Positions 7,300 to 16,393 of a stretch of 34,444 bases of DNA are shown in pieces. The position numbers and the translations under genes were made by a program. How positions within the stretch are numbered: position 1 is the first letter of the stretch; each line of letters starts with the position of its first letter. The stretch covers positions 1-34,444 of the forward strand of contig JANXSX010000219.1 of the NCBI GenBank assembly GCA_025356475.1. The letters run 5' to 3'. The stretch is from Isosphaeraceae bacterium. GTDB lineage: Bacteria > Planctomycetota > Planctomycetia > Isosphaerales > Isosphaeraceae. Under the pieces are notes generated by a model. The model was not told the DNA's origin. It worked only from the letters and a program-made list of their open reading frames with translations, and searched no databases.

Positions 7300-8799
7300 A
7301 TGCAACGCGATCATCTTCTCGTCGTCGACCAAGGCACGACGAGCACACGGGCTGTCGTCTATGACCGTCAACTTCGACCAGTCGGGCAAGGCCAAGTCGA
7401 GGTTCTACCATCCTACCCAAAACCAGGCTGGGTCGAGCACGATCCCGAGGCGCTGGTTGATTGGGTCGGCCCGATGATCGTCAAGGCTCTCTCCGACGCT
7501 GGACTGACTGCTGCACGGGTCTCGGCCATCGGGATCACCAACCAGCGCGAGACCACCATTATTTGGGACCGAAGTACGGGGAAGGCGATCGCCCCAGCGA
7601 TCGTCTGGCAAGACCGACGGACGGCCGATTTCTGCGACCGACACCGCGATCGTCGAGCCTGGATTGCTGAGCGGACGGGCTTGGTGTTAGACCCATATTT
7701 CTCCGCGACCAAAATGGCTTGGCTTCTCGACCACTGCGAAGGGATGAGAGCTCGAGCAGAAGTAGGGGAACTCGCCGCAGGGACAGTCGACAGCCTGCTG
7801 GTCTGGCATTTGACCGGCGGTCTGAAGCACGTTACCGACGCCACGAATGCCTCCCGAACTCTTTTGATGGATCTGCGGACGCTGGCGTGGGCGGATGACC
7901 TCTGTCTCTTCTTCGGAGTCCCCACCCAAATATTGCCCCAAATCGTCCCAAGTTCCTCGGTGGTTGGCCAAACACGGGGGTTGGGGTATCTCCCAGACGG
8001 GATTCCAATCGCCGGGATCGCGGGCGATCAGCAGGCGTCCCTCGTCGGCCAGGGATGCCTGGTGGCCGGACAAGCCAAGTGTACTTACGGCACGGGCGCT
8101 TTCCTGCTGGCCCATACCGGCTCGACACCCGTCGCTTCAACGCGTGGGCTTGTGACAACCTTGGCGGCGACCCTTGGAGATGGACCTGCACAGTACGCAC
8201 TCGAAGGGAGCGTATTCGTGGCTGGAGCGGCGGTCCAATGGTTCCGGGATGGCCTTAAGGCGGTCGGTGCCGCTCCCGAGATCAACCCGCTCTGCGAAGC
8301 CTCCGACCCATCGTCGGAAGTTTTGTTTGTACCTGCTCTCACGGGGCTGGGGGCTCCCCATTGGCAGCCCGAAGCGCGTGGAACGATTTTCGGTCTGACC
8401 AGGGCTACGAGCATTGCCGATCTCGCCCGCGCGACATTGGAAGGGGTCGCCTACCAGGTCGCGGATCTGATCGAGGCCATTGATGCGGACCTACCCAATC
8501 CGCTCACGGATCTCAGGGTCGATGGAGGAATGGCTCGCTCCGACCCATTCCTCAAATTCCAGGCCGACTTGCTGGGTTTCCCCATCAAACGCAGCCCAAA
8601 CACCGAGTCGACCGCACTCGGGGCTGCCCTGCTAGCGGGCCTCGGGGTTGGCCTCTGGCCGAGTGTCGAGGCCGCCGTCGAACTTCTTCAAGCGGGTGGG
8701 CAAGAAATTTTGCCCAGCCGAGACGAAGCCTGGCGACAGGCTTCGCTCGGTCGGTGGCGACATGCCGTGCAGACCGTCAAGAACCATTACTTGAGCTGA
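7300..8799 (+). CDS. glpK: Glycerol kinase
   Basis: The 499-residue protein is a full-length FGGY-family kinase that phosphorylates glycerol to sn-glycerol 3-phosphate in the cytoplasm. Seen are the phosphate-1 loop DQGTTSTRA near residue 10, the glycerol-kinase stretch GWVEHDPEALVDWV, ITNQRETTIIWDRSTG, the FGGY/ATP loops GIAGDQQASLVGQ and YGTGAFLLAHTG, and the late DGGMARSDPFLKFQADLLG signature. Length and motifs fit GlpK rather than xylulokinase or gluconokinase. No glpF or glpD lies beside it, so glycerol uptake or oxidation genes are elsewhere. It converges with the nucleotidyltransferase gene, stop to stop only 11 bases apart. Confidence 0.96.
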   Translation: MQRDHLLVVDQGTTSTRAVVYDRQLRPVGQGQVEVLPSYPKPGWVEHDPEALVDWVGPMIVKALSDAGLTAARVSAIGITNQRETTIIWDRSTGKAIAPAIVWQDRRTADFCDRHRDRRAWIAERTGLVLDPYFSATKMAWLLDHCEGMRARAEVGELAAGTVDSLLVWHLTGGLKHVTDATNASRTLLMDLRTLAWADDLCLFFGVPTQILPQIVPSSSVVGQTRGLGYLPDGIPIAGIAGDQQASLVGQGCLVAGQAKCTYGTGAFLLAHTGSTPVASTRGLVTTLAATLGDGPAQYALEGSVFVAGAAVQWFRDGLKAVGAAPEINPLCEASDPSSEVLFVPALTGLGAPHWQPEARGTIFGLTRATSIADLARATLEGVAYQVADLIEAIDADLPNPLTDLRVDGGMARSDPFLKFQADLLGFPIKRSPNTESTALGAALLAGLGVGLWPSVEAAVELLQAGGQEILPSRDEAWRQASLGRWRHAVQTVKNHYLS

Positions 8800-8810
8800 G
8801 TCGATCAAGT

Positions 8811-10130
8811 TCACGAGCGCCGAGAGGCGGCAACGACCGGCCACGTATCGTTTCGACGGTCGTTGTTCTTCTGGAAGGCGCGCTCACGCTCGAGCCTGGT
8901 TTGCTCGTGAAGGTCAAGGTAGAGCTGACAATCCACGTCGCTGAAGACCTGGTTCCGCCTCCCCATCACGATCTTGGCGGTATTGAAGAGTTCGTCGAGC
9001 GCAAAGCCTGGGGCAACCCGTCCGTACAATACCGCAGTGAACGAAGGAACATGCTTGGGCAGGAGCAGGCCCGCAGGAAGTACGTTACACATCACCCCAA
9101 TGGCGGTCCCGGTGTTGAGCATACTCCCTAGGCCGGTGCGTGTGTGGTCGCCAACAAAGCACCCCACCTTCGCCTGGCCAGTCGCGACAGGGTCGCCACC
9201 CAAGGGGACGAAGACTTCGCCGTAATCGTTCCGCAAATCACTATTTGAAGTGATCGCCCCCAGATTCACCCATTCACCGATATACGCGTGCCCGAGGAAG
9301 CCCTCGTGATACTTGTTCGACTGGCCGTGGACAATACTTTGCTCGACCTCTCCGCCGATCCGGCAGTTTGGCCCAAGGGTGACACCCCCTCGGAGATTGG
9401 CGCGAAAGAGTTGAGTGTCGCGACCGATGTGGCAGGGACCTTCAATGCGAGTGAAGGGCTGGACGATGACACCCGCTTCGATGGTGATCGGTCCATTGGT
9501 GGTATCGAGCACTGTGTAGGGATCGAGACGAACCGATTCATCAATGTAGAGTCGATCCGAAGGGCCCACGAGTGCGACATTGGAGATTGGCCGATTGCCG
9601 ATCCCTACCTTGCCCGCCTCGAGGAAATCTCGTTCCAGGTGCGCCGAGTTCTTGGCCACAATGTCCCAGGGACGAGCGATCCAGTCGCCACCGACATCAT
9701 GTTTCTCAAGCTTGTCGGCGATGTCCTGGAACCAGGAATCCATGGTATGTGGTTCGAGACCACCCGCCAGATTAGGCCCGACGAACGCGTAGGCCACCTG
9801 ACCTTCACAAAGCCCGACGCAATGCTGGCCATGAGGTGGAGTGACAAATCCGGCGGGAGGGACCCAGCGTGCATTGACGACCAGGGTCGAGTCCTGACTC
9901 AGCCAGGTTCGATCGTTGACCGCGAGGTACGGGTCCCGAGACTTCAAAACCTTGGCAAGGTGGGGCCGAACGACCACGCCTCGACCTGGGGATTGGGGAT
10001 CGAACCTGAAGGCACGTCGGATCTTATCACCAATCGTCCCGGCTCCCAGCCTCAAGTCGTAGGCAGGCCGAGTCAAGGCGAGAGGTTCGAGGCCGGCAAC
10101 CGCAATATCTTCGACCAAGCAAAGCCGCAT
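8811..10130 (-). CDS. GlmU-related sugar nucleotidyltransferase with left-handed beta-helix
   Basis: The 439-residue protein resembles the alternative (Bacteroidetes-type) GlmU group: it opens RLCLVEDIAVAGLEPLALTRPAYDLRLGAGTIGDKI, the TRP...DLR.G..TI pattern of that group, followed by VVNARWVPP. The C-terminal half has hexapeptide-like turns (IEAGVIVQPFTRIEGPCHIGRDT, LGPNCRIGGEVEQSIVHGQSNKYHEGFLGHAYIGEW), which build a left-handed beta-helix in acetyltransferases. A role in making UDP-GlcNAc or a related NDP-sugar is likely but the sugar is not certain. The start has GGAG nine bases upstream. A charged tail (RERAFQKNNDRRNDT) ends it. Confidence 0.85.
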   Translation of the reverse strand: MRLCLVEDIAVAGLEPLALTRPAYDLRLGAGTIGDKIRRAFRFDPQSPGRGVVVRPHLAKVLKSRDPYLAVNDRTWLSQDSTLVVNARWVPPAGFVTPPHGQHCVGLCEGQVAYAFVGPNLAGGLEPHTMDSWFQDIADKLEKHDVGGDWIARPWDIVAKNSAHLERDFLEAGKVGIGNRPISNVALVGPSDRLYIDESVRLDPYTVLDTTNGPITIEAGVIVQPFTRIEGPCHIGRDTQLFRANLRGGVTLGPNCRIGGEVEQSIVHGQSNKYHEGFLGHAYIGEWVNLGAITSNSDLRNDYGEVFVPLGGDPVATGQAKVGCFVGDHTRTGLGSMLNTGTAIGVMCNVLPAGLLLPKHVPSFTAVLYGRVAPGFALDELFNTAKIVMGRRNQVFSDVDCQLYLDLHEQTRLERERAFQKNNDRRNDTWPVVAASRRS

Positions 10131-10287
10131 CTGGGGTCACTCCAAGAGAATTATTTTGCTGGTTCACTTTGTCCGGGAACGATCCACGAAGTCCAGCGTT
10201 GTGAGATACCTGGCAACTCTTGACCGAGTGCTGGACGTAGAGTCAACGCAGAATATAGCCAGGTCGCCTTCGAAAGTGACAGTGAAT

Positions 10288-10785
10288 CTATCGAGTATCC
10301 TCGATTGACAGCACGTGAAGATCGTCACTTGCAAGTTCGAGCACAGCCACCGTCCAGACATCCGCCCGATGCAGAGCTCCCGGATTGATCCAACGTGTCG
10401 CGCCTTCTCGGTTGTCGGCTACTGCATGAGTGTGACCTGTGAACAAATAATCCGGTTCGGTGAACAAAAGCTGATTCATTAACCGACCTGAATCGCCATG
10501 AGTCACCCCGATCCGCCGACCTTCGAGCACAATCTCACCGGCGTATTCCAGGCAATGAGCCCCCACCTCGGCCATTGCCCTTCGTAACTTAATCAGCTCG
10601 AAGTCGTTGTTGCCAAAAACGAAGTAGCAAGGCACACCGATCCCTGCACACTCGTAGACGATCTCGGGACCTGTCAGGTCACCGCAGTGGATGAGGGCCT
10701 CAACGCCCTCAACCTTGAGTTGCTCCACCGCTCGACCGGTCCGCTTCCGCTTATCATGCGTATCCGAAAGAATTCCGATCCGCAT
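10288..10785 (-). CDS. YfcE/MJ0936-type metallophosphoesterase
   Basis: The 165-residue protein is a small calcineurin-like phosphodiesterase. Metal-binding motifs are all present: DTH near residues 8-10 (GILSDTHDK), GD at ALIHCGDL, GNND at VFGNNDFEL, GVTHGD in the middle and GHTH at LFTGHTHAV, then INPGAL. Such enzymes hydrolyse phosphodiesters with two metal ions in the cytoplasm; the natural substrate is usually unknown. I prefer the ATG at 10785 to a GTG one codon earlier, since GGGAGG lies only a few bases upstream. It may be transcribed with the nucleotidyltransferase gene 157 bases downstream. Confidence 0.92.
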   Translation of the reverse strand: MRIGILSDTHDKRKRTGRAVEQLKVEGVEALIHCGDLTGPEIVYECAGIGVPCYFVFGNNDFELIKLRRAMAEVGAHCLEYAGEIVLEGRRIGVTHGDSGRLMNQLLFTEPDYLFTGHTHAVADNREGATRWINPGALHRADVWTVAVLELASDDLHVLSIEDTR

Positions 10786-11045
10786 CACGCCTCCCAGACC
10801 CCGGCTTAGAAAATCTAGCTCAAGGTTCAGTTTTTGGACAATAGCTCATTCACGATAAAGGATTGGGCGAGGTCTTTTCGCAACAGACCTTCCAATTGCA
10901 GGGCGATTTCGTCGCCTGAACGGAAATGAACCGCCCTGCTTCCCCTGCCCTCCGCCATTCCTTCCGAGTATAAACTAAGGGAAGATCTCTGCGGAATGAA
11001 CTCGACTCAACCGGCTGGGTCACGCGAATTGCGAAGGAACAGGCC

Positions 11046-11831
11046 ATGTCACGTTGCATCTTAACAACATCTCTCACGCTACTTCTCGTCCTGGGAGCTG
11101 CAGCCTTGGAGTTGGAGGCGAGTCAGAGCCCCAGCAAGAGAAAGTCGACCCGCCCCGGCACCACGACGACGAGTCCGACCACGGAGGTCCAGAAGTCGGA
11201 CGACCCGAAACCCAAGGACGACCCGATCGGCGAGAAGAAAGCCGACGAGAAACCGACCAAAGACGAAGCTCCTCTCGATCAGAAAAAATCGACCGCCCCG
11301 AAACCCCCGAAAATCGAACGCGCCACATTTGGTGGAGGCTGCTTCTGGTGTACCGAAGCGGTTTTCCAGCGGCTCGCAGGTGTCCAATCGGTCGTTTCCG
11401 GATATGCGGGTGGAAACATCCCGAATCCGACGTATCGGGATGTCTCGACAGGTCTCACTGGACATGCCGAAGTGATTCAGATTGTTTTCGATCCATCGCT
11501 GATCTCTTATGAAACTCTACTCGTTTACTTCTTCAAAAGTCACGACCCCACCACGCTCAATAGCCAAGGACCCGACTTCGGCACTCAGTATCGTTCGATC
11601 ATTCTTTTCGAGACCGAGGAACAGAAGCAAACGGCCTTGAAGGTGATGAAAGACTATAAGGAGCAGACCTCCGCGAAAGGACGTTCCAAGCGGATTACCA
11701 CCCAACTCGTCCCGTTGATCGCCTTCTACCAGGCTGAGGCGTACCACCAAAACTATTATCAAAATCACTCCGATGAGGAGTATTCACAGACCTACATCGC
11801 CCCTAAGCTCAAGAAGCTCAAGCTGAAGTGA
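11046..11831 (+). CDS. msrA: Peptide methionine sulfoxide reductase MsrA, probably exported
   Basis: The catalytic domain (about residues 91-255) has the MsrA signature FGGGCFWCTEAVFQRL with the catalytic cysteine at about residue 99, then VSGYAGG, GHAEVIQIVFDP, FFKSHDPTTLNSQGPDFGTQYRS and the C-terminal YHQNYYQ. It reduces S-methionine sulfoxide in proteins. Before it are a hydrophobic N-terminal segment (LTTSLTLLLVLGAAALEL), which looks like a signal peptide or anchor, and about 65 residues rich in Lys, Asp, Pro and Thr that form a flexible linker. So it probably repairs proteins outside the cytoplasm. No C-terminal resolving cysteine is visible. A short gap separates it from the permease. 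Confidence 0.93.
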   Translation: MSRCILTTSLTLLLVLGAAALELEASQSPSKRKSTRPGTTTTSPTTEVQKSDDPKPKDDPIGEKKADEKPTKDEAPLDQKKSTAPKPPKIERATFGGGCFWCTEAVFQRLAGVQSVVSGYAGGNIPNPTYRDVSTGLTGHAEVIQIVFDPSLISYETLLVYFFKSHDPTTLNSQGPDFGTQYRSIILFETEEQKQTALKVMKDYKEQTSAKGRSKRITTQLVPLIAFYQAEAYHQNYYQNHSDEEYSQTYIAPKLKKLKLK

Positions 11832-11927
11832 GCGATCCCTCTTGGCCTCGAGAGTGCCTGATCCCCATCCTCTGACTGGCGAGCCCTCTCCCTCCGGCGT
11901 ATCCTGAGGGACTCTCCCCAGTTGAGA

Positions 11928-13637
11928 ATGCCAGGCAAACCCGGAGCTGCCCCCGTGTGGACGCAAAACTATGACCCTTTCGGCGTGTGGGCCTTATCCA
12001 CCGGCGTCGCTGCTCTGCCTGTCTTGGTCCTGCTGGGCTTGCTCGCCTCGGGAAAAGTTGCCGCCTGGCAAGCGGCACTCGCAGGATTAGTTACGGCAGC
12101 AATCGCGGCCGTCGCCGTGTTTGGTATGCCTGTCGAGCTGGCCTTGGCTGCCGCAGGATACGGGGTGGTCTTCGCCCTATTCCGGATCGTCTGGCTGATC
12201 GTCGCAGCCGTCTTCTTGTATGACCTCACCGTCGCCACTGGCCAATTCGACGTGATGAAGGCCTCGATCGCACGGCTTTCGGGTGATCGTCGATTGCAGG
12301 CAGTTCTGGTCGCATTCTCCTTCGGAGCATTCATCGAAGGAGCCGCCGGATTCGGGGCTCCGGTAGCGATATCGGCGGCCTTCCTGGTCGGTTTAGGATT
12401 CCAGCCGTTCCAGGCCGCCTTGCTCTGCCTGATCGCCAACACCGCACCAGTCGCATGGGGGGCGATTGGTACGCCTATCAAAACACTCTCCGGCGTCACC
12501 GGTCTCGATGTTGAGTTGCTCTCGGCAACCTCGGGCCGAATTCTACCTCCCCTGTCGTTGATCATCCCCTTCTGGCTGGTCCGGACGATGGTCTCGTGGC
12601 GTGAGACCGTGGCTGTGGCACCGGCGCTCCTCGCGATTGGTGGATCGTTCGCCGGGGCCCAATTCTTCTGGTCGAACTTCGTAGGATATGAACTTGTCGA
12701 TATTGTTTCAGCCGTCGTGAGTCTAGGGGCGGGGGTTGTCGTTCTTAAGTTCTGGAAACCTGCTCAGGAATGGCGATTCCCCAACGAACGTGGCGAAACG
12801 AGTCTGCCCAATCACCCCAACCATGGAAGTTACGAAGTCGCCAAAGCCTGGATGCCGTTTGCGCTGCTGACCGTGCTAGTCCTGATCTGGGGAGTGCCCG
12901 AGATCAAGAGATTCGGAACCCCTGCCGTCAAGGCTTGGCTCGACGATCACTCGTCGTGGAAGCCCCCTATGCCCAGTCTGCATGAACGGGTGTATAAAGG
13001 CGAAGCGGTCAGCGGGCACCCAACTCCGACCGATAAAGATAAGGAAAAAGCGGTCCTCGACATCGTGCCAATCTCTTCTACGGGCACCGCTGTCTTCATC
13101 GCGGCAGTGCTCAGCGGCTTCTTGCTGGGTGTCGGACCGATGCGTCAGGCGAAGTATCTCGGCGCGACGATCCGACGGTTGATCCCCGCGTTTGCGGCGA
13201 TCTTCGCCATGTTGGCGCTCGGATTTGTGACAAAGTACTCGGGAATGGACGCAGTACTCGGACTTGCGTTCACTCGCACAGGGCCCATGCTTTACCCGAT
13301 CCTGGGTACCTTACTCGGCTGGCTGGGTGTGGCGTTGACGGGCTCAGACACGTCGAGCAACGTGCTGTTCGGCAACCTTCAAGTCATCACTGCGGACAAG
13401 CTTGGGCTTTCGCCGATCTTGATGGCTTCCGCGAACACGACTGGCGGGGTTATGGGCAAGATGATCGATGCCCAGTCAATTGTCGTCGCGGCGGCTGCCA
13501 CGGGAGAGGGAGGCAAAGAAGGGGATTTGCTTCGCGCAGTTTTTGGCCATTCGATCGCCCTTGCTCTGATTGTTGGGGGGATCGTCTGGCTCTATGCCCA
13601 TGTCCTACCAGGGTTTGTCCCTGGGAGTGCCTTGTAA
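11928..13637 (+). CDS. L-lactate permease family transporter (LctP)
   Basis: The 569-residue protein has about 12-14 hydrophobic segments and LctP-family features: the opening WTQNYDPFG, GAFIEGAAGFGAPVAISAAFLVGLGF, ANTAPVAWGAIGTPI, LTGSDTSSNVLFGNLQ, and a late ANTTGGVMGKMIDAQSIVVAAAATG. These match proton-coupled lactate/glycolate permeases in the inner membrane. An inserted hydrophilic stretch at about residues 340-390 (HDRVY-like loop with PTPTDKDKEKAV) is longer than in the classical E. coli protein. The ATG at 11928 is used; a GTG at 11954 beginning at WTQNYDP is possible. No lactate dehydrogenase gene is adjacent. Confidence 0.88.
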   Translation: MPGKPGAAPVWTQNYDPFGVWALSTGVAALPVLVLLGLLASGKVAAWQAALAGLVTAAIAAVAVFGMPVELALAAAGYGVVFALFRIVWLIVAAVFLYDLTVATGQFDVMKASIARLSGDRRLQAVLVAFSFGAFIEGAAGFGAPVAISAAFLVGLGFQPFQAALLCLIANTAPVAWGAIGTPIKTLSGVTGLDVELLSATSGRILPPLSLIIPFWLVRTMVSWRETVAVAPALLAIGGSFAGAQFFWSNFVGYELVDIVSAVVSLGAGVVVLKFWKPAQEWRFPNERGETSLPNHPNHGSYEVAKAWMPFALLTVLVLIWGVPEIKRFGTPAVKAWLDDHSSWKPPMPSLHERVYKGEAVSGHPTPTDKDKEKAVLDIVPISSTGTAVFIAAVLSGFLLGVGPMRQAKYLGATIRRLIPAFAAIFAMLALGFVTKYSGMDAVLGLAFTRTGPMLYPILGTLLGWLGVALTGSDTSSNVLFGNLQVITADKLGLSPILMASANTTGGVMGKMIDAQSIVVAAAATGEGGKEGDLLRAVFGHSIALALIVGGIVWLYAHVLPGFVPGSAL

Positions 13638-13648
13638 GCTACTCCCAG
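13621..13648 (+). terminator. Hairpin spanning the permease stop codon
   Basis: CTGGGAGT (13621-13628) and ACTCCCAG (13641-13648) form a perfect 8-bp stem; the stop codon (13635-13637) lies in the 12-base loop. There is no T-run after it, so it could be an mRNA 3' stabiliser rather than a terminator. Confidence 0.35.
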
Positions 13649-14463
13649 TGTCCAGGTGTCAGATTTTCAACCGGACGGATCAAGAGGTACAGGCTCGCCG
13701 GGGGCTGTGCCCTCTAATCTGCCCAGATTGACTCGGCCTGTGTGGCTGTGAAACGAGTGGGAACGAACCTAGCATCCCTTTCCCAGCCAGGTTGATTTTT
13801 CACACCGGCGACTTTCTTGAGAAAACATCAGCCCGCTAGCCAAAGTTCAAGTCTGAGGGTAGATTACAGGTAGGTGATCTTGGTTGCTGCTGATTTCACA
13901 GTCGCAGCCTCGAATCTCCGAAAGCTCTCCCCTGGTTGGGGTGGGCATGTGGCTGGCCGAGAGAAAACGGCTGGTTGCGGGAAGAAGTGGGTGCCGGGTC
14001 GGGCTCAGGTCAGACCAGAAATTCGCTTGCCTTCCCATCGTTCTCCCGCGTCGCGCGGGGAGGTTCCCAATGTCGATCGCAATCCGTCCCAGTAAGCAGC
14101 GTACGTTCTCCCAGCCGTTCCCCACGGCGAAGATCCTCTCGACCGTGCCCGTCGTTTTGTCGGCACCACGCGGTCGGATCTTGTGTGCAGAAGCCCCCGA
14201 CCGGGGTGATAGCCGTCGTGAAGCCCCCGACGCCGGAGAAACCCGTCGCGGCGGCTCGTCATCCGAGAGTGATTTCACGCATGGCCGGAGCTGGAGCTGA
14301 GCGATCGGGCCAGGACTTATCCAGAATGTCCTGGGACACCGGAGGCCCGACCGCCCCGTTCTACCGGCCATGACCCTATGGGTCGATTTTTCCGTACTCT
14401 GAAAACCTGACCACATCGAGCCATGGCCGGACGTCCCGCCCTCAACGTGTCAGCCTCTCATCA
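13649..14463. other. About 800 bases without a supportable gene
   Basis: Several overlapping open frames exist on both strands, but their translations are low-complexity, Arg/Ser/Pro-rich and match no family I know, and no frame has a good ribosome site. A 30-bp imperfect tandem repeat is visible near 14190-14250, both units starting GAAGCCCCCGAC. The stretch ends in a strong plus-strand hairpin. It may be decayed DNA or may encode an untranslated RNA. Confidence 0.5.
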
Positions 14464-14508
14464 ACCCCGGTCGACCTTCACACGAAGGTTGACTGGGGTG
14501 TTTCGTTT
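14464..14508 (+). terminator. Strong intrinsic terminator, plus-strand orientation
   Basis: The arms 14464-14479 and 14484-14499 pair over 16 bp around the loop ACAC, and the T-rich tail TTTCGTTT follows at 14501-14508. The two non-Watson-Crick positions (14469/14494 and 14473/14490) are G-U pairs in plus-strand RNA but would be C-A mismatches in minus-strand RNA. Both facts point to termination of a plus-strand transcript, although the minus-strand operon to the right may also use it. Confidence 0.75.
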
Positions 14509-14513
14509 GAGAC

Positions 14514-16376
14514 CTAATTTTTGCCGGGGCCTGCGACGTATGGCGTCGTGGTCCCTTCACTTCGTTTGACGACCTTGACGACCCCATCCCGGGTTTCACG
14601 AATCAGGGTCTCGAACGGATCTCCGCTGTAGCAGACCTCATTGAAGAAGGCGAAGAGCGACGAATCCTCGGTCACAAACATGGGCGCGAGCTTACCCGCC
14701 GTGGTCGTGTAGCTGAAGTTGCCAAAAATCTCCGAACGAGCCCCGGCCTTCGAGTGGAGCAACGTCCCCCCTCGCTCCGTCTTGTAGCCAAGGATCCAGA
14801 GCGATGCTCCCTCGTTTGTGATATGGGTTCCCTCATTCTCGATGTTTAACTGTCGAGCCCAGACGTGTTGACCGGGGCTCAGTCGCAGGTCGTCGGTGGA
14901 GACATCCTCCAGAAATAGGTCACCCTGTCCGGCGTAAGTGAGTCTCCGAGTCTCGAGACTCCGTAGCGCCACGGTTCTCGTGGTTTCGATCGCGATACCG
15001 CCGTTGATCGGAGCGAAGTGCTCGATCAGGACCACCGGCGAGACACCCTCACGGATGATGAGGTCGGGCTTTGAGTTCCCCGAATAGTCGAGCCATCCTC
15101 CAGTACCGAGCAACCGACGCACCTTGCCCCGCACGATCACCGGCTTCGTGATCGAGTAGGAGCCTGGAAAAAAGACCGTGGTCGCTCCCGAGTCGATCGC
15201 CTTCTGAATCGCTTCGGACGAATCCTTCTGGCCATTCGGGTCGCCGCCAAACGCATCCACAATCGCCCAACCCTTGGGATCATCCCAGGGGACTTCGGGC
15301 GTCTCCTTCGCTGGTAGCCCGAGCGACTTCGCAGGCGCGCCGAATAGGCTGGTTGTCTTCCCTGTGATAACTTCGGCGACCACGGGAGCTGAGATGATGT
15401 CGCCTGTGAACGCGGATCCATAACCTTGGGTCGTGATCCCGCGTGCGAAGAACGCCGCCTGGCTCGCCTCGATCGCGGCACCGGACTTCGCATTCCCACG
15501 GCCAATGAACTTCGAATCGAGCAACCCGGTGAAGCTCTCTACACGGATTGCTGGGACTTCATTCTCGCTCAAAATTCCACGAATACTGAGACTTTGGCCC
15601 TGATTTAAGAACCCGTACTTCGACTGACCACTGAGGCTGATCTGCTCGAAGGTCTGGCTGTTAACAGACGCACCTGTCCGAATGCCGACCTCGAATCCCT
15701 TAACGACCACATTTCGGACCAAAAGAGGACCATTCATATCTCGATGGGCAAGATCAAGGCCCGTGGAACCTTTGCCATCCTGGGAGACGATGGCCACATT
15801 ACGAACCGCGCCCGTATTGTTGGAGTAGAACTGTAACCCGATTGCACCGGGATTATTCCTACCGACATCAAATGTCAGATCCTGCACGTAGTTATGGAAC
15901 CAATCTGCCGAACCGAACCCCCCGCACCACATCATGCTCTGTGGTTTGGTCGTGTCGGTAAAGACACCATCCTTGAGCCTGATAATGGTCTTGACGGGAT
16001 TCTGACCTGCAAGCGTGTTGAAACCCCACGCATCCTGCCCATTCGACTTCTTCTTGGACCAGAGAATCGGCTTGGAAATCAGATAAGTCCCGTTCGGGAG
16101 ATAAACGATTTTACGCTCCCCCATGACGTCGTAGATCGCCTTCTGAATGGCCTCGGTATCGTCCGTCTGGCCATCTCCACGGGCATTGTACGGGGGCTTG
16201 CTTACATCGACGACCGCGTCACACACAGGGTAGGCATGATCCGCAGTTTTGTCCAAGCTTGCTCCCACAATCGAAGGTTCCGCAGCAAACGTTCTTTGAA
16301 TCGATGCTGCTGCACCGATCGACATAAATGTCAATACAAACCCAATCCGACGACACGTAACGACTCGGTTGATCAT
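14514..16376 (-). CDS. Secreted pectate-lyase-fold (GH28-related) protein
   Basis: The 620-residue protein has a signal peptide (RIGFVLTFMSIGAAASIQRTFAAE) and two copies of the Pectate_lyase_3 entry motif: VVDVSKPPYNARGDGQTDDTEAIQKAIYDV near residues 55-85 and WAIVDAFGGDPNGQKDSSEAIQKAI near 373-397, each followed by a VYLPNGTY/VFFPGSYS strand. It therefore likely forms a right-handed parallel beta-helix, binding or cleaving polysaccharide. Catalytic residues cannot be assigned. It starts seven bases after the stop of the acetylesterase gene, so it is the second gene of that operon. The ATG at 16376 is preferred over an in-frame GTG one codon before. Enzyme versus structural role is open. Confidence 0.85.
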   Translation of the reverse strand: MINRVVTCRRIGFVLTFMSIGAAASIQRTFAAEPSIVGASLDKTADHAYPVCDAVVDVSKPPYNARGDGQTDDTEAIQKAIYDVMGERKIVYLPNGTYLISKPILWSKKKSNGQDAWGFNTLAGQNPVKTIIRLKDGVFTDTTKPQSMMWCGGFGSADWFHNYVQDLTFDVGRNNPGAIGLQFYSNNTGAVRNVAIVSQDGKGSTGLDLAHRDMNGPLLVRNVVVKGFEVGIRTGASVNSQTFEQISLSGQSKYGFLNQGQSLSIRGILSENEVPAIRVESFTGLLDSKFIGRGNAKSGAAIEASQAAFFARGITTQGYGSAFTGDIISAPVVAEVITGKTTSLFGAPAKSLGLPAKETPEVPWDDPKGWAIVDAFGGDPNGQKDSSEAIQKAIDSGATTVFFPGSYSITKPVIVRGKVRRLLGTGGWLDYSGNSKPDLIIREGVSPVVLIEHFAPINGGIAIETTRTVALRSLETRRLTYAGQGDLFLEDVSTDDLRLSPGQHVWARQLNIENEGTHITNEGASLWILGYKTERGGTLLHSKAGARSEIFGNFSYTTTAGKLAPMFVTEDSSLFAFFNEVCYSGDPFETLIRETRDGVVKVVKRSEGTTTPYVAGPGKN

Positions 16377-16393
16377 CACTCACTCACTCACTC
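16377..16393 (-). repeat. Tetranucleotide repeat at the operon junction
   Basis: On the minus strand the sequence reads GAGTGAGTGAGTGAGTGATG, four full units of a 4-base repeat. It contains the stop codon of the acetylesterase gene (16386-16384) and fills the gap up to the ATG of the next gene at 16376, where it also supplies the GAG/GTGA ribosome-site-like sequence. Confidence 0.85.

Noticed and set aside
13840-13925. Possible tRNA-like sequence (CCTCGAATCTCC)
   Set aside because: The T-loop consensus and cloverleaf arms are not met. No tRNA, rRNA, tmRNA or CRISPR array was seen anywhere in the window.
13847-14416. Minus-strand frame of 189 codons and overlapping plus-strand frames
   Set aside because: Low-complexity Arg/Ser/Pro-rich translations on both strands, no ribosome site and no recognised motif.
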